Assembly (NCBI GenBank): GCA_003058525.1
Contig: QBVD01000060.1
Coordinates: 29,973 to 93,972 of the forward strand
DNA from: a gamma proteobacterium symbiont of Ctena orbiculata
GTDB taxonomy: Bacteria > Pseudomonadota > Gammaproteobacteria > Chromatiales > Chromatiaceae
Direction: 5' to 3'
DNA length: 64,000 bases
Each line of letters opens with the position of its first letter. The stretch's first letter is position 1. A program made the position numbers and the translations under genes. Under the pieces are notes generated by a model that searched no databases, was not told the DNA's origin, and was given only the letters and a program-made list of their open reading frames with translations. Shown in pieces: positions 34,703-43,527 of the stretch.

Positions 34703-35119
34703 TCAGTCCATTTCGTCCAATGCCTTCTGGTAACGGTTTGCGTGGGAACGCTCCGCCTTCGCCAGGGTCTCGAACCAGTCGGCCACCTCATCGAAACCCT
34801 CATCACGAGCGGTCTTGGCCATGCCGGGATACATATCGGTATATTCATGGGTTTCACCGGCGACCGCTGCCTTGAGGTTATCGCCGGTCGGGCCGATGGG
34901 CATTCCGGTGGCGGGGTCTCCACACTGCTCGAGATACTCCAGATGACCGTGAGCGTGGCCGGTTTCACCCTCTGCCGTGGAGCGGAAAAGAGCGGCAACA
35001 TCGTTATATCCTTCGACGTCCGCCTTGGCGGCAAAGTAGAGATAACGGCGGTTGGCTTGGGATTCTCCGGCGAAAGCGTCTTTCAGGTTTTGCTCAGTTT
35101 GACTACCTTTGAGTTCCAT
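34703..35119 (-). CDS. Rubrerythrin (diiron domain only)
   Basis: 138 residues. It has the two-ExxH diiron pattern: [45 protein letters not shown] and [13 protein letters not shown]. It reduces H2O2 to water in the cytosol. The C-terminal rubredoxin domain found in classical rubrerythrins is missing, so another electron donor is needed; the downstream GlpC-like Fe-S protein is the obvious candidate. It is first in the minus-strand peroxide block, divergent from a Fur-family regulator. Confidence 0.95.
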   Translation of the reverse strand: MELKGSQTEQNLKDAFAGESQANRRYLYFAAKADVEGYNDVAALFRSTAEGETGHAHGHLEYLEQCGDPATGMPIGPTGDNLKAAVAGETHEYTDMYPGMAKTARDEGFDEVADWFETLAKAERSHANRYQKALDEMD

Positions 35120-35434
35120 ATCTGGTTCTCCGAAATGATGGTTTATTGTGGATAAGTACGTCGAGCCGTGCGGCCCTTCGCTGATGACTAGAATAGAGTT
35201 AAAATTGATTGGAATCGAGCGGTCTTTTCAATGATATTGATAGACAATACCTAATAATTTAGGATCGAAATCAGGGATCGAGATTAAGTTTGTCCGCCAG
35301 GTAGCATAAGGAGTAAGCCCTTGATGCACGCAGGTCAAATCGAGCCTGGTGATAAATAGGGCGATCTCCTCGGCCTATTCTTTTTTTTGTTCAAGGGCTT
35401 GGCAATTTGTGGGGTGTGTATTTATACTTTGGCG

Positions 35435-35866
35435 ATGGACTCAAAAAGCAACAGCCTAATGGTGGATCGAGCACCTATCGACAAACTTCTCGATGACCAC
35501 AACATCAATTTGACGAGGCAACGCCGTCTTATCGCCGACACGCTGTTCGCTCGTCATCAGCATGTTACCGCAGAGCAGTTGTTTGAAGCGGTGAAAAACA
35601 CAGGCGCCAGGGTTTCCAAGGCCACCGTCTACAATACCCTCGGATTGTTTGTCAGGAAGGGATTGGTACGCGAGGTCTTTATCGATTCAAGCAGAACCTT
35701 CTACGACTCCAATACCAGCCATCATCACCATTTCTATAATGTGGACACAGGCGATCTGATCGACATCAAGGAGCGCCTGGCGCCCCACTTCGTCGACAGT
35801 GATCTGCCGGCGGGCACAGCCATGGAGATTGTCGATCTCGTCGTACGGGTAAGAAACAGCTCCTAG
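35435..35866 (+). CDS. Fur-family regulator, Irr/PerR-like
   Basis: 143 residues from the ATG at 35435 (an ATG at 35459 and a TTG at 35387 are alternatives). The winged helix (about 10-80) has LTRQRRLIADTLF and KATVYNTLGLF. The dimerisation domain begins FYDSNTSHHHHFYNVDTGDLIDI, the pattern of Irr and PerR rather than Fur; the four consecutive His residues suggest a heme or metal site. No CxxC zinc site is present. It is divergent from rubrerythrin and its operon and 333 bp from a peroxidase gene with a 7-1-7 palindrome, so it is the probable peroxide or iron-dependent repressor of both. Confidence 0.85.
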   Translation: MDSKSNSLMVDRAPIDKLLDDHNINLTRQRRLIADTLFARHQHVTAEQLFEAVKNTGARVSKATVYNTLGLFVRKGLVREVFIDSSRTFYDSNTSHHHHFYNVDTGDLIDIKERLAPHFVDSDLPAGTAMEIVDLVVRVRNSS

Positions 35867-35883
35867 GGCCTGTTAACACTAAT
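35863..35883 (+). repeat. Dispersed GCCTGTTAACACT repeat, copy 1
   Basis: CTAGGGCCTGTTAACACTAAT overlaps the regulator's stop codon. Related copies lie at 46260-46280, 50086-50107, 51043-51066 (minus) and 32912-32930 (minus). Confidence 0.65.
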
Positions 35884-36198
35884 CCAATACGCCCTGCTGG
35901 GGCTATTTTACCGCCACGGAACAAATCCTATCCATCACAGTTGAGACTGCGGACTGATCCGGCAAAACTGTTGATCTGCATCATTGTTTTAGAATTATTC
36001 TAATTCTAGTATAAACCCGCCTTTGTTTAGGGTTTTTGGTGTGGCGCAGGAAGCCTATGTCTACAAGTGCCTATAATAATTGAAAAAACCGGAACAATTA
36101 CCCTATCGATGGAGAGTCAGGTCCGGTGAATGAAGCGGCAAAGGCTTTTCACGGCAGAGGATGGTTACATAAGTATTTCAACTATTGGGTAAAAAGCT
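35867..36198. other. Upstream region of the cytochrome c peroxidase gene
   Basis: 332 bp without a gene. It contains a dispersed repeat copy at its left end and a perfect 15-bp 7-1-7 palindrome at 35989-36003 (both annotated separately). The promoter of the peroxidase should overlap or follow the palindrome. Confidence 0.6.
35989..36003. promoter_or_regulatory. 7-1-7 palindrome, probable PerR/Irr-type operator
   Basis: TTAGAATTATTCTAA is perfectly symmetrical around one base and has the 7-1-7 layout of PerR and Fur-family operators. It lies about 195 bp before the di-heme peroxidase ATG and about 120 bp after the Fur-family gene. Confidence 0.7.
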
Positions 36199-37188
36199 AT
36201 GATAAGCAAACAAATCGTTACGTTTTCACTTATGCTCGGATTTTCGACCTCGATTTTGGCTATGGATGAACCGATACAGCCCATCAAGCCGGTTCAGAAT
36301 ATCAATCTGGGTCAGGTTGAATTGGGTAAAAAGCTCTATTTCGATCCCCGTCTCTCTAAATCAGGATTTATTTCCTGCAACTCCTGCCACAACCTCAGTA
36401 TGGGCGGCACGGATAATCTTAAGACATCTATTGGACACAATTGGCAGCAGGGTCCCATCAATGCACCGACAGTGCTCAATTCCAGCCTGAATGTGGCCCA
36501 ATTTTGGGACGGCCGGGCGGCCGATCTCAAGGCACAGGCGGGTGGGCCTATCGCAAATCCCGGTGAGATGGCTTTTACCCATACTTTGGCGATCGACGTA
36601 CTGACCTCGATCCCTGAATATGTCATGGAATTCAAGCAGGCCTTTGGTAGCGACAAGATCACGATCGACGAAGTCACACAAGCCATTGCGGAGTTCGAGA
36701 AAACCCTGGTAACACCGAACTCCCGTTTCGATCAGTGGCTATTGGGTGACAAACAAGTCCTCTCTCAGGATGAAAGGGCTGGTTATAAACTGTTTAAAGA
36801 GAGTGGTTGTGTCAGCTGTCATAACGGTGAGGCCGTTGGCGGCAACTCATTCCAGAAGATGGGTGTTGTGGAACCCTACAAGGCCAAGAGTCCGGCAGAA
36901 GGATTGAGCGCCGTTACAGGCAAGGATGCGGACCGCTTCAAGTTCAAGGTACCGACCCTGCGCAACGTGGAGATGACCTATCCCTACTTCCACGACGGTG
37001 AGGCCGAGACTCTGACCGAGGCAGTAGATGTGATGGGCCGCCTGCAATTGGGCAAGAAGTTCTCCGACAATGAGAACGCCCAGATCGTTGCCTTTCTTAA
37101 GACCCTGACAGGTGATCAACCTGCCTTCTTGATGCCGATCCTGCCACCTTCCACCGACATGACTCCGGCGCCTAAGCCTTTTGAGTAA
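36199..37188 (+). CDS. Di-heme cytochrome c peroxidase (CcpA/MauG family)
   Basis: 329 residues. A cleavable signal peptide (about 1-21) sends it to the periplasm. Two heme c motifs are present, CNSCH (about 60-64) for the low-potential heme and CVSCH (about 204-208) for the high-potential heme. Family signatures include LYFDPRLS, NAPTVLNSS, FWDGRA, and VPTLRNVEMTYPYFHDG, which holds the activation loop and calcium site region. It reduces periplasmic H2O2 using electrons from cytochrome c. The upstream palindrome and nearby Irr/PerR-like gene suggest peroxide or iron control. Confidence 0.95.
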   Translation: MISKQIVTFSLMLGFSTSILAMDEPIQPIKPVQNINLGQVELGKKLYFDPRLSKSGFISCNSCHNLSMGGTDNLKTSIGHNWQQGPINAPTVLNSSLNVAQFWDGRAADLKAQAGGPIANPGEMAFTHTLAIDVLTSIPEYVMEFKQAFGSDKITIDEVTQAIAEFEKTLVTPNSRFDQWLLGDKQVLSQDERAGYKLFKESGCVSCHNGEAVGGNSFQKMGVVEPYKAKSPAEGLSAVTGKDADRFKFKVPTLRNVEMTYPYFHDGEAETLTEAVDVMGRLQLGKKFSDNENAQIVAFLKTLTGDQPAFLMPILPPSTDMTPAPKPFE

Positions 37189-37254
37189 CCTGGGATCCGA
37201 TCAATGCAGTTGACAGGGTTCCTCATAGCCTCAATGGTCTGATTTCATTTGACA

Positions 37255-37275
37255 CCCCCCCTTAGGCAGGGGGGG
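37255..37275. terminator. C7/G7 hairpin between peroxidase and glucokinase genes
   Basis: Seven C, a TTAGGCA loop, seven G. It lies between convergent genes and may stop transcription in both directions; there is no T-run on either side. Confidence 0.5.
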
Positions 37276-37331
37276 AATCCATTCGCGTCGATTCTCCTGA
37301 TTCACTATGTTCGCCACTCAACAGGATGATC

Positions 37332-38333
37332 TCATTGCTTGGGTATGGCCTGTATCCTGGTGGCGTAGTTTGCTGCTCCGTAGAGGGCGGTTTTGTCATT
37401 TAGAATCACCTTCACGGGCATCGACTGCATGATCTTTCGCATGGGTCCCTTGTCGAGGAAGGCCTCCATGAAAATGTTTTCCTGCAGCATGGGCAGGATC
37501 CGAGGTGCGATTCCTCCACCCAGGTAGACACCGCCTGTAGCCATGATTTTCAAGGCGTGGTTGCCCGCTTCCCGGGCATAGAGCCGGGTAAATAGTTCCA
37601 ATGATTTTCGGCACAACGGGTCTGTCGAGTCGAGTGCTGCGTCGGAGATGGCGGGGGCCTTGCCGATTTTCTCCATTTGCTCATATAGCCATGAGGGTGT
37701 TGATATATCCTGCTGGTCGAGCAGATAGTCGTAGATGCTCTCCAGGCCCGGTCCGGAGACCAGACGTTCCCAGCTGACATGCCCGTATCTCTTCTGCAAG
37801 ACCTGGAACAGCCCGAATTCCAACGGCGTGGTTGGACTGAAATCACTATGTCCGCCTTCCGAGGGAAAGGGATGGTATCGCTCTCCGCTCCAATACAGAC
37901 CCGCTTCACCAAGACCAGTGCCGGCAGCGATGATGGAACGATTGCCAGTGGCCTTGTCAGCTCCGTGACTGAGGGTGAAGAAATCCTGCTCTTCGAGTGT
38001 CTCTATACCCCAGGCATTGGCTTCCAGGTCATTGATCAGTCGGGTCTGTTTGAAGTTGAATCGGTCGTTGATCCGGTTTGCGGATACTCGCCATGGCAGA
38101 TTGGTCGTTTCACACACCTGATTGATCACCGGCCCGGCAATGCCAAAGCAGGCACGATCGACCTCCCCGGTGGATGTGTGTGTCAAAAAACGATGCAGCA
38201 CGGCCTCGATGGAGTCGTAGGACCGGCTGGGATAGGTCTCTTGCAGAAGCAGGTTTAAAGGTGACTCAGAACTCGACTGATAGAGTGCGAGTCGTGTGTT
38301 GGTGCCGCCTATATCGCCTGCCAGTATCTGCAT
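37332..38333 (-). CDS. glk: Glucokinase
   Basis: Phosphorylates glucose with ATP in the cytosol. The 333-residue product has usual length. It begins with the phosphate-1 motif LAGDIGGTNTRLAL, has INDLEANAWG and AAGTGLGEAG (phosphate-2 loop), PSEGGH, and the C-terminal MATGGVYLGGGIAPRI that binds adenosine. It matches the bacterial Glk (ROK-unrelated) family. It is a single gene, convergent with the peroxidase and divergent from uvrD. Confidence 0.95.
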   Translation of the reverse strand: MQILAGDIGGTNTRLALYQSSSESPLNLLLQETYPSRSYDSIEAVLHRFLTHTSTGEVDRACFGIAGPVINQVCETTNLPWRVSANRINDRFNFKQTRLINDLEANAWGIETLEEQDFFTLSHGADKATGNRSIIAAGTGLGEAGLYWSGERYHPFPSEGGHSDFSPTTPLEFGLFQVLQKRYGHVSWERLVSGPGLESIYDYLLDQQDISTPSWLYEQMEKIGKAPAISDAALDSTDPLCRKSLELFTRLYAREAGNHALKIMATGGVYLGGGIAPRILPMLQENIFMEAFLDKGPMRKIMQSMPVKVILNDKTALYGAANYATRIQAIPKQ

Positions 38334-38461
38334 CTACTACCTCTTGTGTCATTACGCAGGGGCAAGAGAATACCCTGCTCCGGCTCAATTCTATACAAAT
38401 TGGTTGAAATTCGCCCCTTAACGGTGGCTTTTGCCGCCACCGGGTGAGTAAACTAGTCACC

Positions 38462-40624
38462 ATGGATGTTTCACCCATACTCGACCCCCTGAACGATGCG
38501 CAACGCGAGGCGGTAACCGCACCTGTAGGCAATCTGTTGGTGCTGGCCGGGGCCGGCAGTGGAAAGACCCGGGTGTTGGTGCATCGGATTGCCTGGCTGC
38601 TGGCGGCTGAGGCAGTATCGACTTGGTCGATACTGGCGGTCACCTTTACCAACAAGGCCGCAAAGGAGATGCGCTATCGTATCGAAGAGCTGCTCGGTCA
38701 GCCATTGGGTGGTATGTGGGTCGGTACTTTTCACGGCTTGGCGCATCGCCTGTTGCGCGCGCACTGGAAGGAATCGGGACTGCCGCAGAGTTTTCAGATC
38801 CTCGATTCCGACGACCAGTTTCGCCTAATCAAGCGCCTGCTGAAAAACCTGGATCTGGATGAGGCCCGCTGGCCACCGAGACAGATCCAGTGGTTCATCA
38901 ATGGCCGCAAGGATGAGGGGTTGCGGCCCCAGCACCTGGATGATGGCGGCGATCCCTATCAACAGCAGATGATCCGTCTCTACAGTGAATATCAGGATGC
39001 CTGTGAACGGGGCGGGCAGGTCGATTTCGCGGAGCTGCTGCTGCGCGCCCATGAGCTGTGGCGGGAGAGACCGGATATACTGCAGCACTATCAACAGCGT
39101 TTTCAGCATGTATTGGTGGATGAGTTTCAGGATACCAATTCGATCCAGTATGCCTGGCTCAGAATGCTTGCGGGACCGCGAAACAACCTCTTTGTAGTGG
39201 GTGACGATGACCAGTCGATTTACGGTTGGCGCGGTGCCCGGGTTGAGAATATCCAGAGCTTTCAGTCCCATTACGAAACAGTCAGGTTGGTACGCCTGGA
39301 GCAGAATTACCGTTCCACCGGTAATATCCTGAATGCCGCCAACGCCCTGATCAACAACAATCCTTCACGTCTGGGTAAGCAATTATGGACGCAGGATGGC
39401 GAAGGAGAACCGATCAAACTTTATGCCGCCTTCAATGAGATCGACGAGGCGCGTTTTGTCGTAGAGAGGATCCGGCGGTTTATCGATGAGGGCAACAGCC
39501 AATCGGAGGCGGCCATACTCTATCGCACCACCGCCCAGTCCCGTCTGTTCGAAGAGGCGCTGTTGCAGGCGGCTATTCCCTATCGCGTCTATGGCGGTTT
39601 ACGCTTTTTCGAGCGGGCGGAGATCAAAGATGCCCTTGCCTATCTGAGATTGATCAATAACCCACAGGATGACGGAGCGTTCGAGCGTGCGGTGAATATG
39701 CCGCCGAGGGGAATCGGACCCAAGACAATGGATGCCGTACGTGCCCATGCCAGGGATTTTGATTGTCCCCTTTGGCAGGCTGCCTCGGAGCTGTTGCAGG
39801 GGGGCGCGATGGCAAAGCGGGCGGCAACTGCATTACAGGGTTTCCTCGACCTGGCCGAAGAGCTTCGGGTGAATTGTGCGAACCTTTCACTGCCGGAAAC
39901 GGTTGAGCAGGTACTGCAGGCCAGTGGACTGCCAAGCCATTTCGACAAGAGCCGCGATGGCAAGGGTATTGACCGCAAGGAGAACCTGGAGGAACTGGTT
40001 AACGCTACCCGCCAATTTGGCTACGAGGCGGATGCTGCCGATGAAATGGATGAACTGTCCACCTTTCTCTCCCACGCCGCATTGGAGGCGGGCGAGGCCC
40101 AGGGGGATCCCTCCGAACCCTGTGTTCAGCTGATGACCCTGCACGCGGCAAAAGGCCTTGAGTTTCCACTGGTTTTCCTGGTGGGTATGGAGGAGGGGCT
40201 GTTTCCTCACAGCATGTCGGCGGATGATCCGTCACGCCTGGAGGAGGAGCGGCGACTCTGTTATGTGGGGGTAACCCGCGCGATGCGCCAACTCTACCTT
40301 TGTCACGCGGAGAGTCGGCGCTTGCACGGCAGTGACAGCTATCCCCTCCCCTCACGCTTTATTCGGGAAATGCCGTCGGAATTGATGTCGGAGGTACGAG
40401 CCGGCCCCGCCATCAGCCAACCGATATATGGCAGTCCACCCCACCTGGAGGTTGGCGAGCTGAGCGGATTCAGTCTGGGACAGCGGGTGCGCCACACCAA
40501 ATTTGGCGAGGGTGTGGTATTGAATGCGGAAGGTCAGGGTCGCAGTGCCCGGGTACAGGTCAATTTCGAGGAGGTGGGAAGTAAGTGGCTGGTAGTGGCC
40601 TATGCCAATCTTTCTCCCTGTTGA
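38462..40624 (+). CDS. uvrD: UvrD, DNA helicase II
   Basis: 3'-5' SF1 helicase of nucleotide-excision and mismatch repair. 720 residues from the ATG at 38462; MDVSPILDPLNDAQREAV aligns with the E. coli start, so an upstream GTG at 38444 is rejected. Motif I GAGSGKT, Ia TFTNKAAKEM, II VDEFQDTN, III GDDDQSIYGWRGA, IV LEQNYRST, V LMTLHAAKGLEF and VI YVGVTRAM are complete. A Tudor-like C-terminal region (GQRVRHTKFGEGVVLN) that binds RNA polymerase is present. Confidence 0.98.
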   Translation: MDVSPILDPLNDAQREAVTAPVGNLLVLAGAGSGKTRVLVHRIAWLLAAEAVSTWSILAVTFTNKAAKEMRYRIEELLGQPLGGMWVGTFHGLAHRLLRAHWKESGLPQSFQILDSDDQFRLIKRLLKNLDLDEARWPPRQIQWFINGRKDEGLRPQHLDDGGDPYQQQMIRLYSEYQDACERGGQVDFAELLLRAHELWRERPDILQHYQQRFQHVLVDEFQDTNSIQYAWLRMLAGPRNNLFVVGDDDQSIYGWRGARVENIQSFQSHYETVRLVRLEQNYRSTGNILNAANALINNNPSRLGKQLWTQDGEGEPIKLYAAFNEIDEARFVVERIRRFIDEGNSQSEAAILYRTTAQSRLFEEALLQAAIPYRVYGGLRFFERAEIKDALAYLRLINNPQDDGAFERAVNMPPRGIGPKTMDAVRAHARDFDCPLWQAASELLQGGAMAKRAATALQGFLDLAEELRVNCANLSLPETVEQVLQASGLPSHFDKSRDGKGIDRKENLEELVNATRQFGYEADAADEMDELSTFLSHAALEAGEAQGDPSEPCVQLMTLHAAKGLEFPLVFLVGMEEGLFPHSMSADDPSRLEEERRLCYVGVTRAMRQLYLCHAESRRLHGSDSYPLPSRFIREMPSELMSEVRAGPAISQPIYGSPPHLEVGELSGFSLGQRVRHTKFGEGVVLNAEGQGRSARVQVNFEEVGSKWLVVAYANLSPC

Positions 40625-40893
40625 GATCTGTCTTGTTCGGTAGAAGGGCTAAACTACCCCTTTGTATTTGTCTATAAATGAGAACTGTTTTGACAATTTC
40701 CGGCATTGCCGGGGGCGGTCACAGCGCCACCGGGTTATCGCGGGGCACTCTTGTCTGCGACGTCTGAAACGGAACAATGGATGTCATCGGTGATGGCGTT
40801 GAATCGTGCGATACCTGGAATCAGCCGGGATATGGTTGTTCATTTTGAATGTTCGATGCTCGATAAATAACATAAATGGAACAGGAGAGAGGT

Positions 40894-41979
40894 ATGAAAC
40901 GTCGTGAATTTATTAAGCGTGCAGGTAGCGGAACCCTGGCCGTAGGTGCCGGTATGGCAGGTCTCCGGGTCGCTGAGGCGAAACCGCAGATCAAATGGAA
41001 GATGGTCACCACCTGGCCGAAAAACTTTCCAGGGCTGGGCACCGGCGCCAACAAGCTGGCTGAGGTGATCAATGAAATGAGTGGCGGTCGCATGCATGTC
41101 AAGGTATACGGCGCGAAAGAGCTGGTGCCGGCCTTTGAGGTGTTTGACGCGGTTTCGAGAGGTACCGCTGAGATTGGGCATGGCGCCGCCTACTACTGGA
41201 AAGGGAAAAGCGAGACCGCCCAGTTCTTTTCCACTGTGCCATTTGGCATGACGGCTCAGGAGATGAATGGCTGGCTCTACTTTGGCGGTGGCCTGGAGCT
41301 GTGGCAGGAGCTGTATAAACCGTTCGGCCTGATTCCCGCGCCAGGCGGCAATACAGGTATGCAGATGGGTGGCTGGTTCAACAAAGAGATCAACAGCGTC
41401 GGTGATCTGAAAGGCCTCAAGATGCGTATACCCGGACTCGGTGGTGAAGTGCTCAAGCGTGCCGGCGGGACACCGGTCAATCTGCCTGGGGGGGAGCTGT
41501 TTACCTCGCTGCAATCGGGTGCGATCGATGCTACTGAGTGGGTCAACCCTTACAACGATTTGGCCTTTGGTCTGTTCAAAGCGGCCAAATATTATTACTA
41601 CCCCGGCTTTCACGAGCCAGGCACGACCCTTGAGGCAATCATCAATCAAAAGGCCTATGATGCACTACCCAAAGATCTGCAGTCGATCGTCATCAATGCC
41701 TGTAAAATAGCCAACCAGGAGATGCTGGCGGAGTATACGGCACGGAATCCGGCAGCCTTGAAGACGCTGGTCGAGAAGCATAAGGTGGATATTCGTGTCT
41801 ATCCCGGTGACGTACTGGAAACGCTGCGCAAATATTCAAACGAGGTAGTGGAGGAGCTGGCTGCCAAGGATGCCTTTGCCAAGAAGGTGTATGACTCCTA
41901 CATGAGTTTCCTCAAAGGCTCGCGTGAATGGGGGTCCATTTCCGATTTTGCCTACCTGCAGGCACGCGACAAGGCATAG
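40894..41979 (+). CDS. TRAP transporter substrate-binding protein (DctP family), orphan
   Basis: 361 residues from the ATG at 40894, preceded by AGGAGAGAGG. A twin-arginine signal (KRREFIKRAGSGTLAVGAG) directs the folded protein to the periplasm. The DctP/TAXI-like fold shows KMVTTWPKNFPGLGTGANKLAEVI, GELFTSLQSGAIDATEWVNPYNDLAFG and the ligand-region KMRIPGLGGEVL. The WxNPxND type binds organic acids in related proteins. No DctQ or DctM membrane subunit gene lies beside it, so it must pair with a transporter elsewhere. A hairpin follows. Confidence 0.92.
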   Translation: MKRREFIKRAGSGTLAVGAGMAGLRVAEAKPQIKWKMVTTWPKNFPGLGTGANKLAEVINEMSGGRMHVKVYGAKELVPAFEVFDAVSRGTAEIGHGAAYYWKGKSETAQFFSTVPFGMTAQEMNGWLYFGGGLELWQELYKPFGLIPAPGGNTGMQMGGWFNKEINSVGDLKGLKMRIPGLGGEVLKRAGGTPVNLPGGELFTSLQSGAIDATEWVNPYNDLAFGLFKAAKYYYYPGFHEPGTTLEAIINQKAYDALPKDLQSIVINACKIANQEMLAEYTARNPAALKTLVEKHKVDIRVYPGDVLETLRKYSNEVVEELAAKDAFAKKVYDSYMSFLKGSREWGSISDFAYLQARDKA

Positions 41980-42017
41980 TGCGGCTATCGCAACCTGATC
42001 TGCACATTAATCTTAAT

Positions 42018-42042
42018 CCCGGCGGCACATCCTGCCGCCGGG
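42018..42042 (+). terminator. Hairpin after the TRAP receptor gene
   Basis: Perfect 10-bp stem CCCGGCGGCA / TGCCGCCGGG with a CATCC loop, 38 bp after the stop. No T-run follows, so termination strength is uncertain. Confidence 0.6.
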
Positions 42043-42083
42043 GAGGTTGGAAGCAGGCCTGTCGCAATGGAGCGGTCTGAAGC

Positions 42084-43280
42084 ATGTCATCGGATTCTCC
42101 GGCGCTCCCTGTCAGTGGTATGTTGAAACTGCCTCCGCTCTCTCTCTATGTCCATATACCGTGGTGCGCTCGGAAGTGCCCCTATTGTGATTTCAACTCG
42201 CATCCACAAAAAGGGGTACTGCAGGAGATGGCCTATGTGGATGCCCTGCTACAGGATCTGCGTACGGAACAGGTGTCGGTTTCAGAACGACTCGTGCAGA
42301 GTGTCTTCATAGGGGGCGGCACACCGAGCCTGTTTTCAGCGGAAAGTATCAGGCGGTTATTGTCAGGCATGGCAGGTTGTATTTCTTTGGCTGAAGATGT
42401 GGAGATAACCCTGGAAGCCAATCCCGGTGCGTTGGAGTCCGAACGTTTGCCCGGTTACCGGGAAGCGGGTGTCAATCGTCTCTCTCTTGGGGTACAGAGC
42501 CTGAATCCTGAATCGTTGCAGGCCCTCGGTCGAATCCACGGTTCGGATGAGGCCTTTGCGGCTGTGGACAGGGCGGTCCGATGCGGATTCGAGCGAATCA
42601 ACCTTGATCTGATGTTCGGCCTGCCGTCGCAGACTCCGGAGATGGCTCAGGCTGATCTGGCGGCGGCCATCGGATTGGCTCCGGGACATCTCTCATACTA
42701 TCAGTTGACGCTGGAGCCCAATACGCCATTCTACCAATCACCCCCCGAACTGCCGGATGAAGATAGTCTTTGGCAGATGCAACAGCAGGGGCATGAGAGG
42801 TTGCTGAAGGCGGGATTCGAACAGTATGAGATTTCGGCATTCTCACGTCCGGGGGAGCGTTGCAGACACAATCTCAACTATTGGCGCTTCGGAGACTATA
42901 TCGGTATTGGTGCAGGGGCGCACAGTAAAATCACTAACCGGGACGGCGTCATCATGCGGCGTTGGAAAAGACGCCATCCCAATGACTATCTGGCCGCCGG
43001 GGCAGAAGCACTGCCGTTCCTCCTGGGCGAGCGGGTATTACGACCGCAAGACCTGACGGTCGAATTCATGATGAATGCGCTTCGTTTGAACGATGGCGTG
43101 GAGGAGGAGCTGTTCAGCGCAACCACGGGCCTGGCTCTCGATTTCATACGGGAGTCATTGGAAACTGCGATCAAAAAAGGGCTGCTCAACCCCGTTCACG
43201 GGCGGCTCTGCCCTACTCCTTTGGGATTCAGGTTCCTAAATGAACTGGTCCCGATTTTTGGAGTTACCGACGCAACTTAA
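42084..43280 (+). CDS. hemW: HemW-family radical SAM heme chaperone
   Basis: 398 residues. The radical SAM cluster motif CARKCPYC (within YVHIPWCARKCPYCDFNSH) has the spacing CxxxCxxC. Further conserved regions are GGGTPSLFS, LEANPGALE, NRLSLGVQS, FERINLDLMFGLP, and a HemN C-terminal domain. A HemN-specific fourth Cys (CxxxCxxCxC) is replaced by Phe, as in HemW, which moves heme rather than oxidising coproporphyrinogen. The exact start is uncertain because the first 14 residues are variable. Confidence 0.93.
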   Translation: MSSDSPALPVSGMLKLPPLSLYVHIPWCARKCPYCDFNSHPQKGVLQEMAYVDALLQDLRTEQVSVSERLVQSVFIGGGTPSLFSAESIRRLLSGMAGCISLAEDVEITLEANPGALESERLPGYREAGVNRLSLGVQSLNPESLQALGRIHGSDEAFAAVDRAVRCGFERINLDLMFGLPSQTPEMAQADLAAAIGLAPGHLSYYQLTLEPNTPFYQSPPELPDEDSLWQMQQQGHERLLKAGFEQYEISAFSRPGERCRHNLNYWRFGDYIGIGAGAHSKITNRDGVIMRRWKRRHPNDYLAAGAEALPFLLGERVLRPQDLTVEFMMNALRLNDGVEEELFSATTGLALDFIRESLETAIKKGLLNPVHGRLCPTPLGFRFLNELVPIFGVTDAT

Positions 43281-43288
43281 ATTTATCT

Positions 43289-43305
43289 TTACATACCGGA
43301 TGTAA
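43289..43305. promoter_or_regulatory. Inverted repeat upstream of the GGDEF/EAL gene
   Basis: TTACAT-ACCGG-ATGTAA, a perfect 6-5-6 palindrome 9 bp after the hemW stop. It could be a regulator site; no protein can be named. Confidence 0.35.
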
Positions 43306-43527
43306 GGTATTAATTTAAGAGGACATCACAAAAATAAGAACTGATTCGGCTAAGGAGTTTTAGCGACCCCTCGTCTAATCTGGATACGCGAGCTGTTACG
43401 CAGGGAGCGCATCGGACCCAAAGATCCGATCTGATCGCTAAGTCGGAGAAGCGGATTAGTGGTCTTTAGATTCCAGTCCAACTTGAGTATATGGGGGATC
43501 CGGCGCTTTCAGCGCCACGACGATGAT

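Noticed and set aside
37255..37275. G-quadruplex in the G7 run
   Set aside because: A single G run with a matching C run fits a simple hairpin; four G tracts are not present.
40840..41649. 269-codon open frame on the minus strand
   Set aside because: Antisense to the TRAP receptor, which has a clear Tat signal and ribosome-binding site.
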